From Aeromonas veronii (GTDB taxonomy: Bacteria > Pseudomonadota > Gammaproteobacteria > Enterobacterales > Aeromonadaceae), in contig CP101033.1 in assembly GCA_041319085.1 (NCBI GenBank), forward strand, positions 287,501-332,500: 45,000 nucleotides of DNA, given 5' to 3'. The translations under genes and the position numbers were made by a program. Shown one piece after another: positions 19,109-27,791 of this stretch (positions within the stretch are counted from its first letter, which is position 1; each line of letters opens with the position of its first letter). Below the pieces are notes generated by a model. The model had not been told where the DNA came from and did no database searches. It worked only from the letters and a program-made list of their open reading frames with translations.

Positions 19109-20548
19109 TTATGCGGTGGTCTGGCCCCGGTTTTCCAGCCGCTGGCGGAAGGCGCGGGCCAGTCGCTCGTAGAGATCCTGCGCCTCCTTGTCTTCGATAT
19201 CGCCGCGGATCCAGGGGTTGTCGACGATCTCCAGCAGCACGCAGTCGCGTCCCTGCTGGCGCAAATCGACCCCGAACAGGCCATTGCCGAGCTGATGGAC
19301 GGCGCGGCGGGCGGTCTGCAGTGCCCGCTCCGGCACCTCGTTAAGCGGCACCGCCTCGATGCGGCTCATGTCGAGGGGGTGTTTGCGGCGGCGAATGCGG
19401 TTGCCGGGTTCGGGCCGATAGCGGCGACAGGCAAACAGCGGCGAGCCGTCGAGAAAGCCGATGCGCCAGTCGAACTCGGCGGGGATCCGGCTCTGCACCA
19501 GCAGCAGGGCGGAGCGGCCCAGCCCCTCGTCCAGCAGGTGGGCCAACTGTTGTTCGTCGCTGGCCATGGCAAGATCGCGCCCCTGCGCCCCGTCGGGTAC
19601 CTTCACCATCAGCGGCAGGCCGAGCCGCTGCACCAGCTCGTCGACGTGGTGGCGGCCGCGGCGGGTCACCACCATGGTGGGCGGCATGGGCACGCCGCTG
19701 CGCACCATCAGCTCGTAGAGATAGAGTTTGTTGCTGCAGGCCAAGATGGCGCGGGAGCTGTCGATCACCGGCATCTTCAGTTGCTCGGCGCGGCGGGCAA
19801 ATTCGAAGGTGTAGTGGCCGACCGCGGTTTCGGCCCGCAGCCAGAGGGTGTCGAACTCCGGCAGCCGCTCGATGGCCGACGGTGGCAGGATCTCGGCCCG
19901 GATGCCCTGGGCGGCTGCAGCCCGGATAAAGCGCTCCAGCGCCAGCCCATCACTGCTGGCACGGCCATCATCGGGATCGACTAGAATGGCAAGCTGGTAG
20001 AGCGGCGCCGCCTGCGCCTCGTCACCGGTCCCCACCAGTGCCTGAGCGTGGTGCAGCATCAACTCTTTCTCGCTCTGGCTCAGCTCCAGTGGCGACAGGC
20101 TCTGCTGCTGGCGCACCGACCAGCCGTGGCGGCCGCGCTTGAGGGTCAGCTCCTGCAGCGGCAGTTGGCTCAGGCCATAGTAGTAGCGGGCCAGCCCCGC
20201 CAGCTCGCTCTGTTCACACTGGCCGAAGATGGCGCGCACCCGAATCCTGTCCTCGCTCTGCTGGGCCAGCCATCCTTGCGCCTTGCGCCACAGCTTGGCC
20301 GGTGGCTGCTGCGGTTGCAGTCGGCTGATGGCCTGCAAACCCGGCAGGCAGTGGTGGCCGCGGGCCTGGGCCAGCAGCGAGCAGTAGTAGCCTGCGCTCA
20401 GGTGCTCCAGATTGCGGCAGAGGTTGATGATGCGGGGTCGGCCGCCGGTGGTCGGCACCCCATGTTGCAGATAGGTGCGGGCGGTCAGCAGATAATCGGC
20501 ATGGCAAGGCCAGTCGCCCAGCTCTTCGACGATGACATAGGTACTCAT
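19109..20548 (-). CDS. RimK-family ATP-grasp ligase with RLAN N-terminal domain
   Basis: 479 residues. The N-terminal RLAN-type region (about 1-200) starts YVIVEELGDWPCHADYLLTA and contains IINLCRNLEHLSAGYYCSLLA. The C-terminal RimK-like ATP-grasp (about 210-465) shows NKLYLYELM, the nucleotide-binding MVKVPDGAQGRDLAMA, LLVQSRI, FDWRIGFLDG and the metal-binding LLEIVDNPWIRGD. Such enzymes join an amino acid to a peptide, protein or metabolite through an acyl-phosphate. The substrate is not known here. GGAG lies before the ATG. A GNAT acetyltransferase gene is divergent from it, an association published in genomic surveys of amidoligases. Confidence 0.88.
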   Translation of the reverse strand: MSTYVIVEELGDWPCHADYLLTARTYLQHGVPTTGGRPRIINLCRNLEHLSAGYYCSLLAQARGHHCLPGLQAISRLQPQQPPAKLWRKAQGWLAQQSEDRIRVRAIFGQCEQSELAGLARYYYGLSQLPLQELTLKRGRHGWSVRQQQSLSPLELSQSEKELMLHHAQALVGTGDEAQAAPLYQLAILVDPDDGRASSDGLALERFIRAAAAQGIRAEILPPSAIERLPEFDTLWLRAETAVGHYTFEFARRAEQLKMPVIDSSRAILACSNKLYLYELMVRSGVPMPPTMVVTRRGRHHVDELVQRLGLPLMVKVPDGAQGRDLAMASDEQQLAHLLDEGLGRSALLLVQSRIPAEFDWRIGFLDGSPLFACRRYRPEPGNRIRRRKHPLDMSRIEAVPLNEVPERALQTARRAVHQLGNGLFGVDLRQQGRDCVLLEIVDNPWIRGDIEDKEAQDLYERLARAFRQRLENRGQTTA

Positions 20549-20675
20549 ATTTTCGGCTCCACAGATCAGACTGCCTGAACAGGCAGGATCCCCAGTGGGC
20601 TTCGATGCACCGACAAGCACGACAATGGCGCGAGGGGAAACAAGAGGTTACAGTGCCTAATATGACGCCTTGGTA

Positions 20676-20690
20676 ACTTGTGATACAAGT
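20676..20690. promoter_or_regulatory. Palindrome in RimK-like/GNAT divergent region
   Basis: ACTTGT-GAT-ACAAGT, perfect 6-base arms with a 3-base spacer, lies between the two divergent genes where a shared operator would be expected. The pattern resembles sites of MarR-type regulators, but no such gene is nearby. Confidence 0.45.
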
Positions 20691-20734
20691 CGCATTTTGG
20701 GTGCTGAAGATAAATAACCGAACAAGGACTCCCC

Positions 20735-21265
20735 GTGTTGACCGTACGTGCGGCCCGAACCGATGATCTGGGCGCCATCGTTAATCTTGAACGCTACTGT
20801 TTTCCCCCTGAAGTCGCCTTTGGTCGCAGCCGCTGGCACTATCTGCTGGCCCACGCCAAGGGGCGGACCCTGTTGCTGCTGGATGAGAAACATCAGCTGA
20901 TGGGCTATCTCTGCCTGCTGGAACACAGAGGCTGGGATCGGCTGGTCATTCAGGCGCTGGCCATTCGTTGGACGGTGCGCCGTCTGGGCTGGGCCCGCCG
21001 TCTGCTGGAGCAGGTGATCCGCGAGGGCAAGGCCGCTGGCTGGGGGGCGATGCGTCTCGAAGTGGGGGATGCCAACGAAGAGGCGCAGGCACTCTATCAG
21101 GGATTGGGTTTTCGTCCCCAGCAGCGGTTGGCGGACTACTATGGCCGCGACCAGCACGCCCACCGGCTGGTGCTGCCGCTGGTGAGCGACGAGGAGCGTG
21201 AGCGGCGCAGAGTGGCTCGCACTCAGGCGCGCAAGCCCTCTGCGCAGGCCAACCGACAGTGTTGA
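20735..21265 (+). CDS. GNAT-family N-acetyltransferase
   Basis: 176 residues. The GNAT core (about 3-150) has VRAARTDDLGAIVNLERYCFPPEVAF at the start, a variant acetyl-CoA loop (RRLGWARRLLEQVI, about 86-99) and the closing EVGDANEEAQALYQGLGFRP motif. The basic C-terminal tail is probably disordered. The start is GTG with AAGGA upstream. It is divergent from the RLAN/RimK ligase, so it likely acetylates the substrate or product of that enzyme; this is inferred from repeated co-occurrence of the two families, not shown. DUF3624 follows 22 bases later. Confidence 0.88.
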   Translation: MLTVRAARTDDLGAIVNLERYCFPPEVAFGRSRWHYLLAHAKGRTLLLLDEKHQLMGYLCLLEHRGWDRLVIQALAIRWTVRRLGWARRLLEQVIREGKAAGWGAMRLEVGDANEEAQALYQGLGFRPQQRLADYYGRDQHAHRLVLPLVSDEERERRRVARTQARKPSAQANRQC

Positions 21266-21287
21266 ACGAGCAACATCGAGGAGCAGC

Positions 21288-21533
21288 ATGAGCTGCGACA
21301 ACTGTCTTGCCACCGCCATCAGGGCCAAGCTGGGGCGCTGCCCGGTCTGCGCCGGCCAGACCTTTGCCATCGGCCTGATCGGCTGGCTGGTCTGGTGGTG
21401 GTGCGGTGCCGATACCTCGGTCAACGCCCTCACCGGCCTGCTGTTTGCGCTGGGCGGCTCGGGCCTGTTGCTGCTCCATCTGGTGGTATTTGTCTGGCGC
21501 AAGGCGACCGGACGTGAATTGAGTGATGAATGA
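21288..21533 (+). CDS. Small membrane protein, DUF3624
   Basis: 81 residues with two N-terminal Cys pairs (CDNC and CPVC, residues 3-6 and 18-21) that may bind a metal. Two hydrophobic segments follow (about 27-42, with WLVWWW, and 47-70). This matches my recollection of the DUF3624 family in Vibrio and Aeromonas, whose function is unknown. GAGGAG lies six bases upstream of the ATG. It lies between the GNAT gene and ydfG on the same strand, spaced 22 and 56 bases apart. Confidence 0.8.
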   Translation: MSCDNCLATAIRAKLGRCPVCAGQTFAIGLIGWLVWWWCGADTSVNALTGLLFALGGSGLLLLHLVVFVWRKATGRELSDE

Positions 21534-21589
21534 ATCTGAATAGATTCAAACAGATAAATAACAATATCGGTGTAGATATGGAGGTTCAG

Positions 21590-22336
21590 ATGATAGCAAT
21601 GGTAACGGGCGCCTCGTCCGGTTTTGGTGAAGCCATCAGCCGCCAGCTGGTGCAGGCGGGCTATCGGGTGATCGGTACCGGTCGCCGCGCCGAGCGGCTG
21701 GCCGCGCTGGCTGACGAGCTGGGCGAGCAGTTCCTGCCGCTGGCGTTCGACGTGCAGGACAAGGCGGCCACCCGTGCCGCCATTGCCGGTCTGCCAGCCG
21801 CCTGGAGCGAAGTGGATCTGCTGGTCAACAACGCCGGTCTGGCGCTGGGGCTGGAGCCGGCCCACAAGGCAGACCTTGAGGACTGGGAGCAGATGATCGC
21901 CACCAACATCAGCGGTCTGACCCTGCTCACCCGCCTGTTGCTGCCGGGCATGGTGGCGCGCAATCGCGGCCATGTCATCAACATCGGCTCCATCGCCGGC
22001 ACTTACCCCTATCCGGGCGGCAACGTCTACGGCGCCACCAAGGCGTTTGTGAAGCAGTTCAGCCTCAACCTGCGTGCCGATCTGGCGGGTACCGCCATCC
22101 GCGTCACCAACGTGGAGCCGGGTCTGTGCGGCGGCACCGAGTTTTCCAACGTGCGCTTCCACGGTGACGACGCCAAGGCGGCCTCCGTCTATCAGGGGGT
22201 GGAGGCGATCCAGCCGGAAGACATCGCCAATACCGTGCTCTGGGTGAGCCAGCAGCCCGCCCACGTCAACATCAACAGCATAGAGATCATGCCGGTGGCG
22301 CAGACCTTCGGCCCGTTCAATATCAGCCGCCGCTGA
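21590..22336 (+). CDS. ydfG: YdfG, NADP-dependent 3-hydroxy acid dehydrogenase / malonic semialdehyde reductase
   Basis: 248 residues, the same length as E. coli YdfG, with matching sequence throughout. Short-chain dehydrogenase motifs: the nucleotide-binding TGASSGFGEA (about 6-15), NNAGLALG, the active-site Ser in NIGSIAG, and YGATK with the catalytic Tyr and Lys. It oxidises 3-hydroxy acids such as L-allo-threonine and reduces malonic semialdehyde. The ATG at 21590 has GGAGG five bases upstream. An ATG at 21578 would add four residues and lose the binding site. Confidence 0.94.
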   Translation: MIAMVTGASSGFGEAISRQLVQAGYRVIGTGRRAERLAALADELGEQFLPLAFDVQDKAATRAAIAGLPAAWSEVDLLVNNAGLALGLEPAHKADLEDWEQMIATNISGLTLLTRLLLPGMVARNRGHVINIGSIAGTYPYPGGNVYGATKAFVKQFSLNLRADLAGTAIRVTNVEPGLCGGTEFSNVRFHGDDAKAASVYQGVEAIQPEDIANTVLWVSQQPAHVNINSIEIMPVAQTFGPFNISRR

Positions 22337-22357
22337 TCGCGGCAGGTGATGGAAACA

Positions 22358-22383
22358 AAAGAGGCTCCCTTGGGAGCCTCTTT
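22358..22383. terminator. Bidirectional terminator between ydfG and C69 peptidase
   Basis: AAAGAGGCTCCC-TT-GGGAGCCTCTTT, symmetric, serving both converging genes. Confidence 0.9.
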
Positions 22384-22398
22384 GCGTTGGCGAGCCGA

Positions 22399-23871
22399 TT
22401 ACAGACTCATGATCTTCTTGAACTCCTCCTCCGAATACTTCTTCTCACTGCTCTTGGTCAGGTCGGTCATCAGCTTGTAGCGCAGATCTTTGGCCATCTG
22501 ATAGGTCTGCTCCAGCTGGCCGTAGGAGTAGTCGGCGGCCAGCCCGATGGTGGTGGCCTTGTCGTTGGCGTAGGCCTGCTTGAGGCTCTTATCGAGCAGC
22601 GCGACCTCCTTGTAAAGCTTGGTGCTCTCCTTGCTCCAGACGTTTCGCAGCAGCGGCAGGTATTTGTCCGGGTTGGTGTTGGCCAGTGCGGTCAGGCTGC
22701 GGAACTGCCAGTAGGCGGAATCATCGGAGTAGCTGTCGCTACCGCTGCGATAGGGCAGGGGATAGGAGTCCAGCGTGTTGTAGAGCGGCACCATCACCGA
22801 TTCGGCCAGCACGCCGTAGCTTTGCCAGATGAGCCCCTGCAGCTCTTTGGGCATCTCCTTGCGCAGCTGGATAACGTGGGATTCGAGCTGGCGATCGACC
22901 CGGATCGGCCGCTCCGCCTTGCCCGCCAGCGACGTGCCGTCATAGGTGGCGCTTAGCAGCCTGGTCACGTCCGGCACTGCGATGGGGGCATCCGGCTTCA
23001 TAAAGAGCGGATATTGTGCCTGTCTGGTCGGTTGCTGGTGAGAGGCGGTCAGCATTTTCTGGCCGAGCCACTCCCGATCCACGTTATACGGGTCAGCGAT
23101 GACCCCGAACGCCTTGGCGAAGTTGAACTCTTTCGGGTCGGCGTTATCCAGCAGTTTGTGTTCGCGTACAAACTCCAGCAGTTTGGGCGAGTGCAGCACA
23201 TCGGCGCTGTCGAGAGCGACGCCGTGGATGCGCAAACCGTTGGCCACCATGGCGTAGCTGTCGTCCGGCACCCGCACCGCGATCCAGTGGTGGCCGGAGC
23301 CGATCTCCATCAACCAGGCCTCGTTCACATCCGCCAGATAGAGGCTGTTGCCCTCACCGGCGCCATATTGCTCCACATAGCGGCCGAGCAGCTCAACCCC
23401 CTCTTTGGCCGTTTTGGCCTGCGGCAGGATCAGGGTGGGGATGATGGCTTCAATCACTCCCTTCTCGATCAGCGGATCGGCTTTCTGGGCCTTGTCGTTG
23501 ACCTCGGCACTGGTGGTGGCTGAAATGGCGACGTTGAACTCGTTGATGCCGCGCTCCTCGTAATACTTGCCGTCCGGGTCGCTGGCTGTGGCATCCCAGT
23601 CACGAATGGCGGAGTAGGCGAAGAAGGCCTTGGGCATCGGCACTTCCAGCCCGTTGCCCAGTTTCCAGACTTTGCCCTCGTTCTGTTGTGCCGGGTGGAA
23701 GGCGAGGTATTTGTTCCAGTTGTTGACGCCAAAATCCTCGTTTCTGGCGATCATCACGCTGCCATCGGCACTGGCCCCCTTGCCGACGATAAGGCCGGTA
23801 CAGGCATCGGCACTGCTGCCAAGCAGGGTGAGCAGGGTGGCGGAGAGCAGACTCAAGGTGTGTTTTTTCAT
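22399..23871 (-). CDS. C69-family dipeptidase (secreted Ntn hydrolase)
   Basis: 490 residues. A signal peptide (1-23) is cut before C24 in ADACTGLIVG, which would become the N-terminal nucleophile cysteine of peptidase family C69. Typical motifs follow: GSVMIARNEDFG, EERGINEFNVAIS and NEAWLMEIGSGHHWIAVRVPDD. The C-terminal half is helical and ends in a lysine-rich tail. Secretion to the periplasm and peptide cleavage are inferred from the family. The ATG at 23871 is chosen because it gives the signal peptide; the longer reading to 24009 adds an unlikely N-terminus. The binding site is weak. Confidence 0.9.
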   Translation of the reverse strand: MKKHTLSLLSATLLTLLGSSADACTGLIVGKGASADGSVMIARNEDFGVNNWNKYLAFHPAQQNEGKVWKLGNGLEVPMPKAFFAYSAIRDWDATASDPDGKYYEERGINEFNVAISATTSAEVNDKAQKADPLIEKGVIEAIIPTLILPQAKTAKEGVELLGRYVEQYGAGEGNSLYLADVNEAWLMEIGSGHHWIAVRVPDDSYAMVANGLRIHGVALDSADVLHSPKLLEFVREHKLLDNADPKEFNFAKAFGVIADPYNVDREWLGQKMLTASHQQPTRQAQYPLFMKPDAPIAVPDVTRLLSATYDGTSLAGKAERPIRVDRQLESHVIQLRKEMPKELQGLIWQSYGVLAESVMVPLYNTLDSYPLPYRSGSDSYSDDSAYWQFRSLTALANTNPDKYLPLLRNVWSKESTKLYKEVALLDKSLKQAYANDKATTIGLAADYSYGQLEQTYQMAKDLRYKLMTDLTKSSEKKYSEEEFKKIMSL

Positions 23872-24344
23872 AGGTGTACCCGAAGGGTTGCGGTGAGTGA
23901 GAGTCAGACGAGGGGATGAGGTGTGGGGAGGCTGCAACTCCGAACTGGCAGCGGAGTGAGCACGACAGATTGGTCTGCCTGTTATTGGTTTTTCGAACAG
24001 ATCATCCATGACACGGCTGGCTGGTTGTGATGTGCGCCAAAATTGTATTCCTGAGTGGTTGTTTGTTTTGTGATCGTACTGCTGTTCCTGACTTTTCTCT
24101 GGCGCCGTGACGAGCAGACGGCGAAATGTGCCAAAACAGCGGGAATCGGCAGCAGATGAGTCATGATTCTGACGCCAACTTGCGTGAGGGACGTGGTGAG
24201 ATCCGCCATATCTCTGGATCTCGCACTATCTGACAAATTGGCCTGTAACTTGCTGGTTTAATTGATAATGGTGGGGCCTGACGCCCCATGTGACCGGATC
24301 AGCCCGTGCCCATTGCCACAGATGCGCACCGAATTGGAGTCCCC
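23872..24344. other. Long divergent intergenic region
   Basis: 473 bases between two divergent genes. A minus-strand ORF of 84 codons (23982-24236) has no recognisable protein character and no binding site, so I do not call it. TGGGGC-CTGAC-GCCCCA (24272-24288) is a hairpin in the probable leader of the next gene. TGATAAT near 24263-24269 could be its -10 element. Nothing else is clear. Confidence 0.45.
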
Positions 24345-24800
24345 ATGGATATCAAACCCTACAGCCAGCAGCTTGCCCAGAGCGCATCCAACAACCGTGC
24401 CCTCGCCACCCTCAACAGTGCCGGAAGTGGCGGTCAGGGTGGTGGCTGGGAGGAGATGGTCAGCCTCTCCACCCAGCGCATGACCGGTCAGGCCCAGCAG
24501 GTGCTCACCTACGAACATCTGGCCAAGAACAACAAGCTGCCGCCGGCGCTGGATATGAGCTCCGACAAGGGGGGCGTGGTGCAGCAGCTGGTGGACAAGG
24601 CGCTCGGGTTTGATCGCAAGAAGTTCAACGAGATAGAGGACAAACTCAAGACCATCGCCGACAACAAGCAGCTGACGCCGGAAGAGCGGGCGGAGCAGAG
24701 CAAGCCGCTCAACGAGCAGCGAGAGACGATGCTGAAAGAGGCGATGGATCGCCTGACCGGCAAGAAGAGCTCATCCACAGATGAGGCCAAAACCGCCTGA
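24345..24800 (+). CDS. Unrecognised 151-residue soluble protein
   Basis: I do not recognise this protein. GGAG precedes the ATG, and the codon use resembles its neighbours, so it is likely real. It is hydrophilic, with no signal peptide, membrane segment or cysteine. The N-terminal half is Ser/Gly/Gln-rich and low in structure (about 1-35). The C-terminal half (about 65-150) is charged, K/E-rich and helical, including FDRKKFNEIEDKLKTIAD and LTPEERAEQSKPLNEQRETM. The pattern (short polar N-terminus, helical charged C-terminus) fits a small structural or chaperone-like protein, but no function can be given. It stands alone, 143 bases before the YqhD-like gene. Confidence 0.75.
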   Translation: MDIKPYSQQLAQSASNNRALATLNSAGSGGQGGGWEEMVSLSTQRMTGQAQQVLTYEHLAKNNKLPPALDMSSDKGGVVQQLVDKALGFDRKKFNEIEDKLKTIADNKQLTPEERAEQSKPLNEQRETMLKEAMDRLTGKKSSSTDEAKTA

Positions 24801-24943
24801 TCATGCCGTTGTTCTGATATCTACCCGGTCGGCACCGATGGGCCAGTGTCGACCGCCGATGGGCAAGCTTCTGCCACCTCTTTTGACCTCACCTCCTCAC
24901 AGGCGCACAATGTCCCCGCTCTGTTCAAGTCGAGGATTCCGCC

Positions 24944-26095
24944 GTGTACAACTTTCAATATGCCAACCCTACCCGCATCTGTTTTGGTGAGGGGCAGATC
25001 GCCAGCCTGCCGGAGCTGATCCCGCCCGGCAGCCGCCTGCTGGTGCTCTATGGCGGCGGCAGCATCAAGCAGAACGGCGTCTATGAGCAACTGACCCGGG
25101 CGCTGGAAGGGGTGACGTGGCAGGAGTTCTCCGGCATCGGCGCCAATCCCAGATACGAACTGTTGATGGAGGCGGTGGCGCTGGTGAAGCGCGAGCGCAT
25201 CGACTTTTTGCTGGCGGTTGGTGGCGGCTCTGTGGTGGATGGCACCAAGTTTGTTGTGGCGGCGGCCTGTTATGAGGGGAGCGACCCCTGGGATATCTGC
25301 GGCAAACAGGCGAGCGTGCACAAGGCGCTGCCGATGGGCTGTGTGCTGACCCTGCCCGCCACCGGATCCGAGAACAATCCCACCGCGGTGGTGAGCCGCG
25401 GGGATGTGAAGATCGCCTTCAGAAGTCCGCTGGTACAGCCGCAATTTGCGGTGCTCGATCCGGCGACCACCTACAGCCTGCCTGCCCGCCAGACCGGCAA
25501 CGGGGTGGTGGATGCCTTCATCCATATCACCGAGCAGTACCTCACCTTCCCGGTGGGGGGCGATGTGCAGGATCGACTGGCGGAAGGCCTGTTGCAGGTG
25601 CTGGTGGAGAACGGCCCCAGGGCGCTGGCAGAGCCGACCAACTATCAGGTAAGGGCCAATCTGATGTGGGCCGCCAGTCTGGCGCTCAACGGTCTTATCG
25701 GTTGCGGGGTGCCGCAGGATTGGGCCTCCCACGCCATTGGCCATCAGCTGACGGCGCTCTACGGGCTCGATCACGGCCAGAGTCTGGCGGTGGTGCTTCC
25801 CTCATTGCTCCGTGAGCGGGCGAGCCAGAAGCAGGACAAGCTGGCCCAGTTTGCCGAGCGAGTGTGGCATTCGCCGCGCGAAGACAAGGCCCTGTGCATC
25901 GAAGAGGCGATCATCCGTACCGAGCAGTTCTTCCAGAAGATGGGATTGGGCACCCGGCTGGCCGACTATGGCCTCAGCGAAAGCTGCATTGCGGCGGTCT
26001 GCTCCAACCTCAAGCGGGTGGGGCGCACCGCGCTCGGTGAGCAGCAGGATATCGACCCGGATCTGGTGGCGCGCATTCTCGCCCGGGCGCTATAA
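24944..26095 (+). CDS. yqhD: YqhD-type iron-containing alcohol dehydrogenase / aldehyde reductase
   Basis: 383 residues, similar to E. coli YqhD (387) along its whole length. Features: TRICFGEGQI at the start, the NADPH-binding LLAVGGGSVVDGTKF, TLPATGSENN, and metal ligands in NGVVDAFIHITEQ (Asp, His), DWASHAIGHQLT and YGLDHGQSL. YqhD reduces short-chain and lipid-peroxidation aldehydes with NADPH. The start is GTG with GAGGA seven bases upstream. The nearby mgsA makes methylglyoxal, a possible substrate; this link is only inference. Confidence 0.92.
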   Translation: MYNFQYANPTRICFGEGQIASLPELIPPGSRLLVLYGGGSIKQNGVYEQLTRALEGVTWQEFSGIGANPRYELLMEAVALVKRERIDFLLAVGGGSVVDGTKFVVAAACYEGSDPWDICGKQASVHKALPMGCVLTLPATGSENNPTAVVSRGDVKIAFRSPLVQPQFAVLDPATTYSLPARQTGNGVVDAFIHITEQYLTFPVGGDVQDRLAEGLLQVLVENGPRALAEPTNYQVRANLMWAASLALNGLIGCGVPQDWASHAIGHQLTALYGLDHGQSLAVVLPSLLRERASQKQDKLAQFAERVWHSPREDKALCIEEAIIRTEQFFQKMGLGTRLADYGLSESCIAAVCSNLKRVGRTALGEQQDIDPDLVARILARAL

Positions 26096-26137
26096 GCAGG
26101 TGACGATGGTTTTTGCCGGGTGATTCACTTCCCCAAT

Positions 26138-26168
26138 AAAGAGGGCCGCATGTTGCGGCCCTCTTGCA
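26138..26168. terminator. Terminator between yqhD and mgsA
   Basis: AAAGAGGGCCGCA and TTGCGGCCCTCTT form a long stem. The flanking A and T bases let it work on both strands. Confidence 0.85.
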
Positions 26169-26183
26169 TGACGGGTTAGCCGA

Positions 26184-26642
26184 TCACTCGGTGCGCGCCT
26201 TGAGATAACCGGCGTAATCCGGGATCTGTACGCTGAACGCTTGCCGCATATGGGGGCTGTCCATGATGAAGTCGGCGGTCGCTTCGTTGGTGGCGACCGG
26301 GATGTTCCAGACCGCCGCAAGGCGCAGCAGCGCCTTCACATCCGGATCGTGCGGCACCGCATTGAGGGGATCCCAGAAGAAGATCAGCACATCGATCTTC
26401 CCTTCGGCGATCAGGGCGCCGAGCTGCTGGTCGCCACCCATGGGGCCGGAGAAGAGGCAGGTGATGGGCAGTTGTGCCTTCTTGCCGAGCATGGTGCCGG
26501 TGGTGCCGGTTGCATAGAGGTGGTGCAGCTTGAGCTCCTCCTTGCGGCGCATCACCCAGTTCAGCAGAGGGGTCTTCATGTTGTCGTGAGCCACCAGTGC
26601 CACCCGTTTGTGGGGCGCCATCTCGCGTGCAATCTGTTCCAT
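26184..26642 (-). CDS. mgsA: Methylglyoxal synthase
   Basis: From the ATG at 26642 the protein has 152 residues, exactly the E. coli length. Its first 20 residues align without gaps (VALVAHD ends at the same place), so I prefer this start to the one six codons upstream. Conserved features: HDN near the N-terminus, YATGTTG (phosphate binding), SGPMGGDQQ with the catalytic Asp, and the very strongly conserved block from [16 protein letters not shown] to [13 protein letters not shown]. It converts dihydroxyacetone phosphate to methylglyoxal, a glycolytic overflow bypass. It lies downstream of bfr on the minus strand but beyond a terminator. Confidence 0.95.
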   Translation of the reverse strand: MEQIAREMAPHKRVALVAHDNMKTPLLNWVMRRKEELKLHHLYATGTTGTMLGKKAQLPITCLFSGPMGGDQQLGALIAEGKIDVLIFFWDPLNAVPHDPDVKALLRLAAVWNIPVATNEATADFIMDSPHMRQAFSVQIPDYAGYLKARTE

Positions 26643-26780
26643 GGAAATCGTCCGTAGCATTGTTATTGGCAGAGAGTCGTATCCTAATCGAAAGCCATGA
26701 CAGATGCTGTGTCGGGCGTATTAACTGTGATCCTGTCGAAAAGTTTTCGAGGCATGGCGACTCAAATATGGCGGCCAAAA

Positions 26781-26812
26781 TGAAGAGACCCGCGCTGGCG
26801 GGTCTCTCTGCT
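26781..26812 (-). terminator. Intrinsic terminator of bfr
   Basis: Minus-strand AGAGACCCGC-CAGC-GCGGGTCTCT followed by TCATTTT, just after the bfr stop. Confidence 0.85.
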
Positions 26813-26827
26813 TGCTGGCCTGCTGGC

Positions 26828-27304
26828 TCAGGAGCCGTGGTGCAGTTGCGACTGCTGATAGTTTTCCAGCCCGATGCGATCGATAAGATCGAGCTGGGTC
26901 TCCAGCCAGTCCACATGCTCTTCTTCATCCTCCAGGATCTCCTGAAACAGGTCGCGGCTGATGTAGTCTTGCACCGACTCGGCGTAGGCGATCGCTACCT
27001 TGAGGTCGGGGATGGCATCCATCTCCAGCGACAGGTCGCAGCGCAGCATCTCTTCAACGGTCTCGCCGATGCGCAGCTTGCCCAGATCCTGCAAGTTGGG
27101 CAGCCCTTCGAGAAACAGCACCCGCTTGACCAGCTCATCGGCGTGTTTCATCTCGTCGATAGACTCGTGATACTCCTTGTGTCCGAGCGCCTTGAGGCCC
27201 CAGTCATCGTAGATGCGGGCGTGCAGGAAGTATTGGTTGATGGCAATCAGCTCATTGGCCAGCACCTTGTTGAGGTGGGCAATGATCTTGGGATCTCCTT
27301 TCAT
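26828..27304 (-). CDS. bfr: Bacterioferritin
   Basis: 158 residues, as in E. coli Bfr. The haem ligand M52 is present, and the ferroxidase-centre residues E18, E51, H54 and further E/H residues near 94, 127 and 130 (in DEEEHVDW) are in place. It forms a 24-subunit shell that oxidises and stores iron in the cytosol. AAGGAG lies upstream of the ATG. The bfd gene is 144 bases upstream on the same strand. The gap between them has two perfect hairpins (GGCGAGC/GCTCGCC at 27380-27395 and GACCCG/CGGGTC at 27409-27425) that may reduce or process read-through. Confidence 0.96.
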   Translation of the reverse strand: MKGDPKIIAHLNKVLANELIAINQYFLHARIYDDWGLKALGHKEYHESIDEMKHADELVKRVLFLEGLPNLQDLGKLRIGETVEEMLRCDLSLEMDAIPDLKVAIAYAESVQDYISRDLFQEILEDEEEHVDWLETQLDLIDRIGLENYQQSQLHHGS

Positions 27305-27448
27305 CGACAGTGCTCCTTGGTTCGTGCCTGAGGCTTCGATCGTTAGAGCTTAGTCCAGAAAAGTGACAACAGGAGGTCTGGCGAGCCAGCTCGCCTGAGA
27401 GAAGGGGTGACCCGGTTGGCGGGTCGCATCAGAAAAGAGGTGTCCGGA

Positions 27449-27655
27449 TCAGGCCACTTCGTAGTAGAGCACGGGTTGATCCTGCTCCATCTTGTCGAGC
27501 TCGGCTGCGATGATCTCCATGGTCATGCGCACGCATTTGCCACACTGGGCGCCCACCTCGAGCGACTGCTTGAGCTGGCGGAATTCGCTTTTACCTGACT
27601 GCACCGCTTTGCGGATCTGGGTATCTGTGATGCCGCGGCACAAACAGACGTACAT
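27449..27655 (-). CDS. bfd: Bacterioferritin-associated ferredoxin
   Basis: 68 residues with the four cluster ligands C4, C6, C38 and C41 (MYVCLC and QCGKC) at E. coli Bfd positions. The [2Fe-2S] protein donates electrons to bacterioferritin so that stored iron can be released. The ATG at 27655 has GAGGTGAT six bases upstream. A longer in-frame reading to 27859 is not needed. It leads the bfd-bfr pair and has a Fur-box-like sequence upstream. Confidence 0.95.
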   Translation of the reverse strand: MYVCLCRGITDTQIRKAVQSGKSEFRQLKQSLEVGAQCGKCVRMTMEIIAAELDKMEQDQPVLYYEVA

Positions 27656-27686
27656 GATGATCACCTCTTGTAGAATGGAGTGAAAT

Positions 27687-27705
27687 CTAAATGAGAATGT
27701 TTCGT
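27687..27705 (-). promoter_or_regulatory. Weak Fur-box candidate upstream of bfd
   Basis: CTAAATGAGAATGTTTCGT (plus strand) has about 10 of 19 matches to the Fur consensus, including AATGA-AAT. bfd is Fur-repressed in E. coli, which is the main reason for calling it. Confidence 0.35.
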
Positions 27706-27791
27706 AATGCAAATAACCATTGGTAATAAGATCCCCTGCTTGCCACTGTGCAACCCCTTGGGGACAATGCTGGCAACCAGAGGAGATCACC

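Noticed and set aside
20657..22264. Minus-strand ORF of 535 codons opposite the GNAT, DUF3624 and ydfG genes
   Set aside because: It covers three well-supported plus-strand genes; low complexity and no family. High-GC antisense frame.
23982..24236. 84-codon minus-strand ORF in the divergent region
   Set aside because: No binding site, no family, and odd composition; it overlaps the upstream region of the C69 peptidase.
27380..27425. Two hairpins between bfd and bfr as terminators
   Set aside because: No T run on the minus strand, so they are noted under bfr as possible processing sites only.
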